Shown here: positions 6,306 to 11,711 of the stretch, one piece after another
Layout: the number at the start of each line of letters is the position of its first letter
Position numbering within the stretch: position 1 is the stretch's first letter
Source of the DNA: CANJQH01 sp031368515
GTDB lineage: Bacteria > Chloroflexota > Anaerolineae > J036 > Brachytrichaceae
DNA: 11,711 nucleotides
Assembly: GCA_031368515.1 (NCBI GenBank)
Contig: JANMNW010000105.1
Coordinates: forward strand, 1-11,711
Direction: 5' to 3'
Made by a program: the position numbers and the translations under genes
The notes under the pieces: generated by a model
What the model was told of the DNA's origin: nothing
The model's input: the letters and a program-made list of their open reading frames with translations, nothing else
The model's database searches: none

Positions 6306-8729
6306 CTATAACTCGCGCGAATAACTCGCGATCAGCGCCTTGGCGCGGGCGAGAAACGCCGCCACGCTCATGGCTTTCAGGTCTTCGCCGCTGCGCAGCC
6401 GCACCGCTACGCTGTCGGCTTCCTGCTCTTTGTCGCCCACCACCAGCATGTAAGGGATCTTCATCCCCTGCGCCTTGCGGATCTTGTTCTGCATCCGGTC
6501 CGCGCCGTCGTCGACTTTGACGCGCATGCCTTCGGCATCCAAGCACTTCTTCACTTGCATGCAGAAATCGATATGCCGGTCGGCGATCGGAATGATCTGC
6601 CCTTGCACCGGCGCCAGCCACAACGGGAACGCGCCGGCGAAGTGCTCGATCAGAAAGCCGATCAAGCGCTCGTGCGTGCTGAGCGGCGCGCGGTGCAGGC
6701 ACAAGGGCGTTTTCTCCTGGCCGTCCTTGTCGACATAGGTCAGATTAAAGCGCGGCGGCACCGCGAAGTCGACCTGGTTGGTCGCCAGTGAAAACTCGCG
6801 GCCGATGGCGCTGTAGATTTGCACGTCGATCTTGGGGCCGTAGAACGCCGCTTCGTTGGCGCGTTCAAAGAATGGCACGCCGCCGTTGATCATGGCGCGC
6901 CGCACCATCGCTTCGGTCTTGATCCACAGCTCGGCGTTGTCGACATACTTCTTGCCCAGCCCGGCCGGGTCGTGCAAACTGAGGCGCATCGCGTATTTGT
7001 CCACTCCGAGAATCTCGAAGTAGCGCAGATACAGCCTGACCACGTTCATGAACTCGTCCTCGAACTGTTCTTCAGAGACGTAGATGTGCGCGTCATTCAT
7101 TTGCATACTGCGCACGCGCATCAGCCCGAACAGCTCGCCCGATTGCTCGAAGCGGTAGCAGGTGCCGTATTCGGCGAAGCGAATGGGCAGATCACGATAG
7201 CTGCGCGGCTTGGCTGCGTACAACTTGTGATGAAACGGGCAGTTCATCGGCTTCATGTAGTACTTGATGCCGTCTTCCAGCTCCATCGGCGGATACATGC
7301 TCTCGGCGTAGTAGGGCAGGTGGCCGCTGCGCACAAACAGCGCCTCTTTGCTGAGATGCGGCGTCTTGACGCGGTCGTAGCCGCCTTCGTGCTCCATCTT
7401 TTTGGCCAGCGCCTCGATCTGCTCGATCATCACCGCGCCGTTGGGCTGCCAGAGCGGCAAGCCTGGGCCCACTTCATCGTCGAAGATGAAGATCTCCAGC
7501 TCAGCGCCAAGCTTGCGATGATCGCGCTTCTTGGCCTCCTCCATCATGAACAGATAGTCCGCCAGCTCTTTGGCCGAATCGAAAGCCAGGCCATAGATGC
7601 GCTGCAGCATCGGCTTCTTTTCATCGCCGCGCCAATAGGCGCCCGACGACGCGTTGATCTTGAATGCGTTCGCATCAATTTCGCGCGTGTTTTCCACATG
7701 CGGCCCGCGGCACAGATCTGTGAAGGTGTCCTGGGTGTAGATCGTCAGTCCCGAGGTCTTTGGCTCGGAACTCGGGACTCGGGACTCGGAACTCTGATCG
7801 CCCATGTCATCGCCCGCGCCTTTCACCAGCCCGTCGATCAGCTCCAGCTTGAACGGGTTGCCGGCGAAAAGCGCGCGCGCCTCGGCCTCCGACACCTCGC
7901 GGCGCTCAAAGCCGACGCCTTTGTTGACAATCTCTCTCATGCGCGCTTCGATCGCGGACAGATCCTCAGGTGTGAAGGGCTTGGCCACGGCGAAGTCGTA
8001 GTAGAAGCCGTTTTCGATGGGCGGACCGATGGTCGGCTTCGCATCCGGAAAGAAATCCAGCACCGCTTGCGCCATCACGTGCGCCAGTGAGTGGCGCTTC
8101 TTATAGAGCCGTTCGGGAATGTTTTTGTCCTTCCCATACATAGGCTCCTGGTCCGTTGACGATTGCCCATTTGCCATGTCCGCCGTCTTTTGCCCTTCGT
8201 CCTCTGCCTTCCGCCCGGCGCTTACCGCCGGCTGCGCACTGGCTGCGCCGGCCGCAATCGCCGCTTCCTGTGCGTTGGACAGCCGTTTGTAGTCGGCGCT
8301 TTTCAGCGCCAGCGAGCGGTCGAGCCTCGCGGCGTTGAAGAAAATTTCCTCGTGCTTAAACATGGCGGGGTCGACCAGCACTTGCATGTCCGGGTTAAAC
8401 GAGAAGGGCAGGATGGTGCCAGCACTGCAGCCTGTTAGCTTCTCGGCAACATCCTGCGCCGCAAAACTGATGTATTCGCCGTTGAACATGGCCTTGATCT
8501 TGTTCAGGTCGAGGCGCGCGTCGCCGGGCACCACCGCCAGCACGTGCTTCTTCTCTTTCTTGCTGAGCTTGATCATGACCACGATGCATTTGGCCGCCGC
8601 TGACAAGTCGTTTCCGCGCAGGCCGCTGACCACGTCGGTGCGGCCTTCGGGTGCGTGATCGATGATGCGATACGACGCGTTGTTGGCGTCGAGATAGTCA
8701 ATAAGTTGCTCGTATCCTTTGTATTCCAT
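6306..8729 (-). CDS. thrS: Threonyl-tRNA synthetase with N-terminal YbaK/ProXp-type editing domain in place of TGS
   Basis: 807 aa. Residues 1-150 are a YbaK/ProXp-like aminoacyl-tRNA deacylase domain: AAKCIVVMIK with Lys47 at the position of the conserved YbaK lysine, VVPGDARLDLNKIKA (66-80), KLTGCSAGTILPFSF (97-111), and ARLDRSLALKSADYKRL (134-150). A repeat-rich linker follows (about 151-205). From 206 on it is ThrRS: editing domain with HSLAH (213-217) and CRGPH (340-344) as zinc/active-site motifs; catalytic core with Cys497, His547 and His679 as zinc ligands; class II motif 2 in RFAEYGTCYRFEQSGELFGL and motif 3 in HRAPLSTHERLIGF; anticodon-binding domain ending in GDKEQEADSVAVRLRSG. The normal N-terminal TGS domain is missing. 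It charges tRNA-Thr in the cytoplasm; the extra domain may clear mischarged tRNA. A heptamer-derived insert lies in the editing domain near 311-327. Start chosen by AGGAG 9 nt upstream. Expected to be read from the T-box promoter through eamA. Confidence 0.95.
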   Translation of the reverse strand: MEYKGYEQLIDYLDANNASYRIIDHAPEGRTDVVSGLRGNDLSAAAKCIVVMIKLSKKEKKHVLAVVPGDARLDLNKIKAMFNGEYISFAAQDVAEKLTGCSAGTILPFSFNPDMQVLVDPAMFKHEEIFFNAARLDRSLALKSADYKRLSNAQEAAIAAGAASAQPAVSAGRKAEDEGQKTADMANGQSSTDQEPMYGKDKNIPERLYKKRHSLAHVMAQAVLDFFPDAKPTIGPPIENGFYYDFAVAKPFTPEDLSAIEARMREIVNKGVGFERREVSEAEARALFAGNPFKLELIDGLVKGAGDDMGDQSSESRVPSSEPKTSGLTIYTQDTFTDLCRGPHVENTREIDANAFKINASSGAYWRGDEKKPMLQRIYGLAFDSAKELADYLFMMEEAKKRDHRKLGAELEIFIFDDEVGPGLPLWQPNGAVMIEQIEALAKKMEHEGGYDRVKTPHLSKEALFVRSGHLPYYAESMYPPMELEDGIKYYMKPMNCPFHHKLYAAKPRSYRDLPIRFAEYGTCYRFEQSGELFGLMRVRSMQMNDAHIYVSEEQFEDEFMNVVRLYLRYFEILGVDKYAMRLSLHDPAGLGKKYVDNAELWIKTEAMVRRAMINGGVPFFERANEAAFYGPKIDVQIYSAIGREFSLATNQVDFAVPPRFNLTYVDKDGQEKTPLCLHRAPLSTHERLIGFLIEHFAGAFPLWLAPVQGQIIPIADRHIDFCMQVKKCLDAEGMRVKVDDGADRMQNKIRKAQGMKIPYMLVVGDKEQEADSVAVRLRSGEDLKAMSVAAFLARAKALIASYSREL
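7764..7794. repeat. Heptamer tandem repeat inside the ThrRS editing domain
   Basis: Four consecutive 7-mers of the form CTCGGRA (7764-7770, 7771-7777, 7778-7784, 7785-7791) plus a trailing CTC. An inverted copy, AGTCCCGAG, lies just before at 7747-7755 and can pair with it. In thrS it encodes the Ser/Pro-rich loop SSESRVPSSEP, which ordinary ThrRS sequences lack. The reading frame is kept. Confidence 0.85.
8139..8149 (-). promoter_or_regulatory. Possible internal ribosome-binding site and start in thrS
   Basis: AGGAG (8149-8145 on the minus strand) precedes an in-frame ATG at 8141 (Met197) by 3 nt. It lies exactly between the deacylase domain and the ThrRS part. Initiation here would give a 611-aa TGS-less ThrRS without the extra domain. 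The spacing is short and use is unproven. Confidence 0.3.
8163..8216. repeat. Degenerate heptamer tract in the domain-fusion linker of thrS
   Basis: Two related 7-mers (TTGCCCA, TTTGCCA) at 8163-8176 are followed after a gap by four consecutive 7-mers of the pattern TYYGYCY at 8189-8216 (TTTGCCC, TTCGTCC, TCTGCCT, TCCGCCC). The tract encodes the low-complexity linker around residues 172-189, between the YbaK-like domain and ThrRS. Confidence 0.6.
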
Positions 8730-8738
8730 GGTGTCTGT

Positions 8739-8760
8739 CTCCTGCCGGCTGCTTGGCCGG
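8739..8760 (-). promoter_or_regulatory. thrS Shine-Dalgarno with adjacent small hairpin
   Basis: AGGAG at 8743-8739 stands 9 nt before the thrS ATG and supports that start. Just upstream, 8745-8760 has 5-bp inverted arms (CCGGC/GCCGG). The eamA-thrS gap is only 71 nt, with no U-run terminator or good promoter, so the two genes are probably one operon. Confidence 0.65.
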
Positions 8761-8800
8761 GATGTGATTGCCGTTTATTCTGTGTCAGCCGCGCGGCCCA

Positions 8801-9715
8801 TCAAGCGCCGCGCGGCGCAATAGTTTCCGAAAACCGGGTGATCACCCGGCCGCCAAACATGGCCAGCGCCAGCCCGGCCAGCACCAGCAGCCCGGCCAAC
8901 GCTTTGGCCGGGGTGATGGTTTCGCCCAGCACTACAGCGGCGCTGGTCATGCCAACAACGGGCACCAGCAGGCTGAACTGCGTGACATAGCCTGCGCCAT
9001 AGCTCGCGATCAGGCGGTTCCAAACCATGAAGCCGAACAGGGTGGAGCCGTAGGTGATGAAGGCGATGCCCGCCGCCACCGACCAGTTCAGGTGCGTCAC
9101 TGCTGCGGCGATGGCCAGCGGACCGTCGATGACAAACGCCAGCGCCAGTGTGGGCAGGGGTGGAAAGGCCGCCGTCCACACCATGAACGCAAGCGGGTCA
9201 ACCGGCCCGGTTGCGCGGTTGGACGCCGCTTTGCTAAACATTGTCGCTGCCGCCCACGTCAATGCCGAAGCGATGATCAGCATAAACGCGAGCGGGTTGG
9301 CCGATTGCTCAGTCGCGGTCGCGATCATGTACAGCCCAATCGCCGCCAGCGCGATGCCAGCCAGCTGCTCCGGGCGCACCCGTTCTTTCAGGAAGACAGC
9401 CGCCATAACAAAAGTGAAGAACACTTGTGTTTGCAGCACGAGCGACGAAAGTCCGGCGCCCATGCCGGCTTTGATGCCGATAAAAAGCAGCCCCTGATGC
9501 ACGGTGCCGAGCGTCAGGCCGTATGCGGCCAGATAGCGCAGCGGCACGGGCGGGCGCTTGACAAACGGCAACAACGGCAGCGCGATCAACGCATAGCGAA
9601 GCGTCACCAGCAGCATAGGCGGCATGCTGGCGTTCATCGTCAGGCGGATGACCACGAAGTTGAGCCCCCATACGAGGATGACCAACAACGCGATCAGCAA
9701 GTCTCTCAGTTTCAT
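8801..9715 (-). CDS. eamA: EamA-type DMT-superfamily amino-acid exporter
   Basis: 304 aa with about ten hydrophobic helices in two EamA repeats, the standard layout of drug/metabolite transporters. The N terminus (ALLVILVWGLNFVVIRLTM), the segment GMGAGLSSLVLQTQVFFTF, ERVRPEQLAGIALAAIGL and LLVPVVGMTSAAVVLGE closely resemble Escherichia coli EamA, an exporter of cysteine and O-acetylserine; RhtA-type threonine/homoserine exporters are more distant members of the superfamily. The substrate here is unproven. The gene lies directly behind a T-box leader and 71 nt ahead of thrS, so its expression should respond to uncharged tRNA. The Shine-Dalgarno is weak. A tiny out-of-frame ORF (ATG AAC TTG ACA TGA) at 9726-9712 overlaps the start codon, which is worth noting but probably incidental. 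Confidence 0.88.
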   Translation of the reverse strand: MKLRDLLIALLVILVWGLNFVVIRLTMNASMPPMLLVTLRYALIALPLLPFVKRPPVPLRYLAAYGLTLGTVHQGLLFIGIKAGMGAGLSSLVLQTQVFFTFVMAAVFLKERVRPEQLAGIALAAIGLYMIATATEQSANPLAFMLIIASALTWAAATMFSKAASNRATGPVDPLAFMVWTAAFPPLPTLALAFVIDGPLAIAAAVTHLNWSVAAGIAFITYGSTLFGFMVWNRLIASYGAGYVTQFSLLVPVVGMTSAAVVLGETITPAKALAGLLVLAGLALAMFGGRVITRFSETIAPRGA

Positions 9716-9745
9716 GTCAAGTTCATTTCAAGTCACGCGCGCCGG

Positions 9746-9782
9746 AAAAACAAAAACGCTCGTCCCATACTTGGGGCGAGCG
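9746..9782 (-). terminator. T-box intrinsic terminator
   Basis: CGCTCG (9782-9777) pairs with CGAGCG (9762-9757), continued after one C/A mismatch by CCC/GGG around an AAGTAT loop, then TTTTTGTTTTT (9756-9746). The stem begins 4 nt after the T-box core, as expected for a terminator/antiterminator switch. It lies about 30 nt before the eamA start. Confidence 0.92.
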
Positions 9783-9808
9783 AGGTCGCGGTTCCACCCA
9801 ATTCAGTT

Positions 9809-9864
9809 GATAGTTGTTGGTGATAGTTGATACCACGTGCTATCGCCTATCACTGGCCACTATC
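9809..9864 (-). repeat. Heptamer-like hairpin insert in the T-box leader
   Basis: On the plus strand the units GTTGATA, GTTGTTG, GTGATA and GTTGATA run head to tail at 9806-9832. On the RNA strand they pair with inverted copies: GATAGT/ACTATC, GTGATAG/CTATCAC and GATA/TATC, nested around a GCACGTGG loop. It occupies the Stem III position of the riboswitch. Confidence 0.65.
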
Positions 9865-10022
9865 TACTCTCAGTGTTCGCGTTAACGGGCGAACCCGGCG
9901 CAGTTCGCTGCGCGCTCGCGGGTGGTGGGTCGCCGTCGCTGGTTGCTGCCACTTTCACCTCTCGGCAGCTCGCTCGTAACCGCGTATCGGCGCCGTCTGT
10001 CCCGGTCGTCGGATTGGGCATG

Positions 10023-10028
10023 ATTATA
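10023..10028 (-). promoter_or_regulatory. -10 element of the T-box/eamA/thrS promoter
   Basis: A perfect TATAAT (10028-10023, minus strand), giving a start near 10016 and a leader of about 300 nt. No good TTGACA lies 16-18 nt upstream; the long palindrome 10034-10092 occupies the -35 region, so the promoter may be weak, factor-dependent or use another sigma contact. Confidence 0.6.
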
Positions 10029-10033
10029 GCTCA

Positions 10034-10092
10034 GGAGAAAACTCTAAAGGTTTTCATCTCTTTAAGAGATGAAAACCTTTAGAGTTTTCTCC
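10034..10092. repeat. 59-bp perfect palindrome (29-bp arms)
   Basis: Arms 10034-10062 and 10064-10092 are exact reverse complements around a single T at 10063. The arms are AT-richer than their surroundings and start GGAGAAAACTCTAAAGG. It lies between the tRNA-Ser genes and the T-box promoter, 5 bp from the TATAAT. It resembles dispersed intergenic palindromes (REP-like), and could also stop transcription coming from the tRNA genes. Confidence 0.85.
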
Positions 10093-10151
10093 CGGCACAA
10101 ACTTCTGTCAGCTTCAGTCAGACAGTCCTGCCACATCCGTTCCGGAAAACG

Positions 10152-10185
10152 CAGAAATGGAAAGGCCACAGCCTTTCCATTTCTG
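10152..10185 (-). terminator. Hairpin downstream of the tRNA-Ser genes
   Basis: Perfect 15-bp arms (10152-10166 and 10171-10185) with a 4-nt loop. On the minus strand the stem begins about 18 nt after the tRNA-Ser(GCT) 3' end and is followed by CGTTTTCC, a short imperfect U-run. It probably ends the tRNA-Ser transcript; the AT-rich stem also resembles the palindrome at 10034-10092. Confidence 0.5.
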
Positions 10186-10203
10186 TTGACTTGCTAGGTC
10201 CGA

Positions 10204-10292
10204 CGGGAAGCCAGGGATTCGAACCCTGGGTCCAGTTTTACCCGGACAACCGCTTAGCAGGCGGCTCCGTTCGTCCACTCCGGCAGCTTCCC
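10204..10292 (-). tRNA. tRNA-Ser (anticodon GCT)
   Basis: 89 nt, class II. Acceptor arms GGGAAGC/GCTTCCC, discriminator G73, anticodon loop CTGCTAA (anticodon GCT, reading AGC/AGT), long variable arm with GTCC/GGAC, and a regular T-arm (CAGGG TTCGAAT CCCTG). CCA is not encoded. It lies 21 nt after tRNA-Ser(TGA) on the same strand, so both are probably one transcript. Confidence 0.96.
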
Positions 10293-10313
10293 AGAGGCGG
10301 GTATTCTAGCAGG

Positions 10314-10401
10314 CGGAAGGAGTGAGATTCGAACTCACGGTCAAGCAATGCCTGACAACGGTTTTCAAGACCGCCGCTTTAAACCACTCAGCCATCCTTC
10401 C
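10314..10401 (-). tRNA. tRNA-Ser (anticodon TGA)
   Basis: 88 nt, class II. Acceptor GGAAGGA/TCCTTCC, G73, anticodon loop CTTGAAA (anticodon TGA, reading TCN codons), long variable arm, T-arm GTGAG TTCGAAT CTCAC. No encoded CCA. First of two tandem serine tRNA genes. Confidence 0.96.
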
Positions 10402-10457
10402 GGACTTGGACGCACTCGAATTTGCCTGCGCCAATGCGTTGCGACACAGCCTTTGAG

Positions 10458-10487
10458 ACTATATCATGGCGCATCGACGGGTGTAAA
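10458..10487 (-). promoter_or_regulatory. Promoter of the tRNA-Ser pair
   Basis: TTTACA (10487-10482) and TATAGT (10463-10458) on the minus strand, separated by 18 nt. The predicted start near 10451 is about 50 nt ahead of tRNA-Ser(TGA). It lies in the 134-bp region shared with the divergent tRNA-Leu, for which I cannot pick a convincing promoter. Confidence 0.65.
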
Positions 10488-10535
10488 CTGGGCGCCGTTG
10501 TCGGCGCTCACACCCGCTGACGGCGCGTCACGCAT

Positions 10536-10619
10536 GGGGCGGTGGCGGAATGGCAGACGCCGGAGACTTAAAATCTTCTGTTGCGCAAGCAACGTGTGGT
10601 TCGACTCCCACCCGCCCTA
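10536..10619 (+). tRNA. tRNA-Leu (anticodon TAA) with shortened T-stem
   Basis: 84 nt, class II. Acceptor GGGGCGG/CCGCCCT (first pair G-U), D-arm GCG/CGC, anticodon loop CTTAAAA (anticodon TAA), variable arm GTTGC-GCAA-GCAAC, A73, no encoded CCA. The 5' T-stem reads GTGTGG before TTCGACT while the 3' side is CCCAC: one G fewer than the expected GTGGG. Pairing needs a bulge or a 4-bp stem with an 8-nt loop. It may be a working odd tRNA, a damaged copy or a homopolymer sequencing error. Confidence 0.85.
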
Positions 10620-10667
10620 TCTGGCATTGCCAACTTGCAGCATCGGTGAGCCGGAAATCATCGCCAG

Positions 10668-11711
10668 CTAGTCGACGAGCGTCAGCCCCAGCAGTTTCAT
10701 CTGGCTGCTCACCGGCACCTCGCCGCCGGTGTAAGTGACATAGTCGCCATCCGGCTGCAGCACGCGCGATTTGACGTTGTCGCTCCAGGCCAGATCCAGA
10801 ACTTCAACTTTTACGCGCCGCGCCAGCGCGCTGTCGAGAATCGGAAACAGCGTCTCCACACGGTGATCGAGATTGCGCTCCATCAGATCGGCGCTGCCGA
10901 GATAGGTGTCGGGCTCGCCGTTGTTGTGAAACCAGTAGACCCGGGTGTGCTCCAGGAAGCGCCCGACCACGCTGCGGACTTGGATATTTTCGCTCAAGTG
11001 CGGCACGCCCGGTCGCAGGCTGCACATGCCGCGGATCATCAGCTCGATGCGCACGCCCGCCTGAGACGCGCGATACAACAGGCCGATCATTTCCGGGTCG
11101 ACCAGCGCATTCATCTTGAACATTAGATGCCCGTTGTTGTGCATCAGCTGATGCTCAATTTCGCGCTCGATGAGCTGGATGAGATTCTGGCGCAGATTCA
11201 CCGGCGCCACCAGCAGCTCGCGAAACTCGCGCTGGCGTGAGTAGCCGGTCAGCAAGTTGAACAGGTCCGACGCGTCCTCGCCAATGCGCTCGTTGCACGT
11301 GAACAAGCCCAGATCGGTGTACACACGCGCCGTCGCCGCGTTGTAGTTGCCGGTGCTCAAGTGCACATAGCGGCGGATCATATCGCCCTCGCGCCGCACC
11401 ACCAGCAGCACTTTGCTGTGCACCTTTAGCCCGCTGAGACCGAACACTACATGCGCGCCCACCGCTTCCAGGCGGCGCGCCCATTCCAGGTTGTTCTCCT
11501 CGTCGAAGCGCGCTTTGAGCTCGACCATGGCCGCCACCTGCTTGCCGTTTTGCACCGCCTCAATCAACGCCTGCACGATCGGCGAATTGGGTCCAACCCG
11601 ATACAGCGTCTGCTTGATGGCCAGCACGTTTGGGTCGCGCGCGGCGGCGCGGATGAAATCCACCACCGGCATGAATGAATCATAGGGGGTGTGCGACAGA
11701 ATATCGCCGTT
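10668..11711 (-). CDS. ppk1: Polyphosphate kinase 1, C-terminal half (cut by window edge)
   Basis: 347 codons reach the right edge; the frame stays open there (first visible residues NGDILSHTPYDSF), so the 5' half lies outside. The Met at 11672 is internal, not the start. PPK1 makes inorganic polyphosphate reversibly from ATP at the membrane. Visible hallmarks: IKQTLYR, VELKARFDEENN, GLKVHSK, the phosphorylated-histidine motif RYVHLSTGNYN (His about residue 117 from the edge), and RFLEHTRVYWF with the second catalytic His (about 255), then YLGSADLMERNLDHRVE. These belong to the two PLD-like C-terminal domains and all look intact. The TAG stop is 49 bp from the convergent tRNA-Leu; no clear terminator lies between. 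Confidence 0.97.
   Translation of the reverse strand, partial: NGDILSHTPYDSFMPVVDFIRAAARDPNVLAIKQTLYRVGPNSPIVQALIEAVQNGKQVAAMVELKARFDEENNLEWARRLEAVGAHVVFGLSGLKVHSKVLLVVRREGDMIRRYVHLSTGNYNAATARVYTDLGLFTCNERIGEDASDLFNLLTGYSRQREFRELLVAPVNLRQNLIQLIEREIEHQLMHNNGHLMFKMNALVDPEMIGLLYRASQAGVRIELMIRGMCSLRPGVPHLSENIQVRSVVGRFLEHTRVYWFHNNGEPDTYLGSADLMERNLDHRVETLFPILDSALARRVKVEVLDLAWSDNVKSRVLQPDGDYVTYTGGEVPVSSQMKLLGLTLVD

Larger units (their letters stand above)
9746..10016 (-). promoter_or_regulatory. T-box riboswitch leader, probably threonine-specific
   Basis: The conserved core TGGGTGGAACCGCG is at 9800-9787 and is followed by an intrinsic terminator. Upstream is a Stem I: distal arms GCTGCC/GGCAGC enclosing GAGAGGTGAAAGT, with GAGCGA just before, then GGTT/AACC, CGC/GCG, CGCCG/CGGCG and a basal CGGG/CCCG. 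The internal loop left on the 3' side is ACCCACCA (9930-9923), holding ACC twice; the second ACC (9926-9924) is followed by A as usual for specifiers. This fits tRNA-Thr and the thrS downstream. Further hairpins lie at 9913-9898 and 9894-9875, and a stepped one at 9864-9809 in the Stem III position. The UGGA bulge would pair with a tRNA having U at position 73. Uncharged tRNA should favour read-through into eamA-thrS. Pairing was done by eye; the specifier is less certain than the T-box call. Confidence 0.88.

Noticed and set aside
6819..8090. Plus-strand open frame of 423 codons inside thrS
   Set aside because: It mirrors conserved ThrRS coding sequence on the other strand, has no recognisable domain and no start signal.
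7764..8216. CRISPR array
   Set aside because: The repeats in thrS are 7-bp direct repeats without spacers and lie in coding sequence; no cas gene is nearby.
9837..10082. Plus-strand 81-codon open frame in the T-box region
   Set aside because: It is antisense to the riboswitch leader and its codons are explained by RNA structure on the other strand.
10204..10619. Integration site or mobile element at the tRNA cluster
   Set aside because: No integrase, no duplicated tRNA 3' end and no transposase remnant could be found; the region holds only tRNA genes, a promoter and hairpins.

Overview
The window is a GC-rich bacterial chromosome segment, read almost entirely from the minus strand. A T-box riboswitch, tRNA genes without an encoded CCA end, heptamer and palindromic intergenic repeats, and a MoxR/DUF58/DUF4129/DUF4350 block shared with actinobacteria together suggest a member of the Chloroflexota, or possibly a related terrabacterial lineage. 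This assignment is an inference; no rRNA or other marker is present to settle it.

Layout. Positions 2-157 (+) are the 3' end of a SpoIIM-like (DUF95) membrane-protein gene. It converges on, and overlaps by 41 bp, a five-gene minus-strand operon that runs from about 5180 to 117: six-TM membrane protein (GPDPase_memb-like), DUF4129 protein, DUF4350 protein, MoxR AAA+ ATPase, DUF58 protein. Three of the four junctions in this operon are ATGA overlaps. The set is a typical membrane-anchored MoxR/VWA chaperone-like module. A gene-poor stretch with GGTCA palindromes and a putative -10 lies ahead of it. Next on the same strand is a membrane-anchored alpha/beta hydrolase (5502-6242), preceded by a perfect 19-bp hairpin.

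The most interesting unit is a T-box riboswitch - eamA - thrS operon (about 10028 down to 6306). The leader has a perfect TATAAT, a Stem I with ACC (Thr) triplets in the predicted specifier loop, the conserved T-box core and an intrinsic terminator. It reads into an EamA-type exporter gene and then a threonyl-tRNA synthetase gene. The synthetase is a fusion: the usual N-terminal TGS domain is absent and a YbaK/ProXp-type aminoacyl-tRNA deacylase domain takes its place, giving one polypeptide with two potential editing domains. Short heptamer-type repeats occur three times in this operon: in the riboswitch leader, in the fusion linker, and in a loop of the ThrRS editing domain.

The right end carries two tandem minus-strand tRNA-Ser genes (TGA, then GCT) with a recognisable promoter and a following hairpin, a divergent tRNA-Leu(TAA) whose T-stem is one base short, and the C-terminal half of polyphosphate kinase (ppk1), cut by the window edge.
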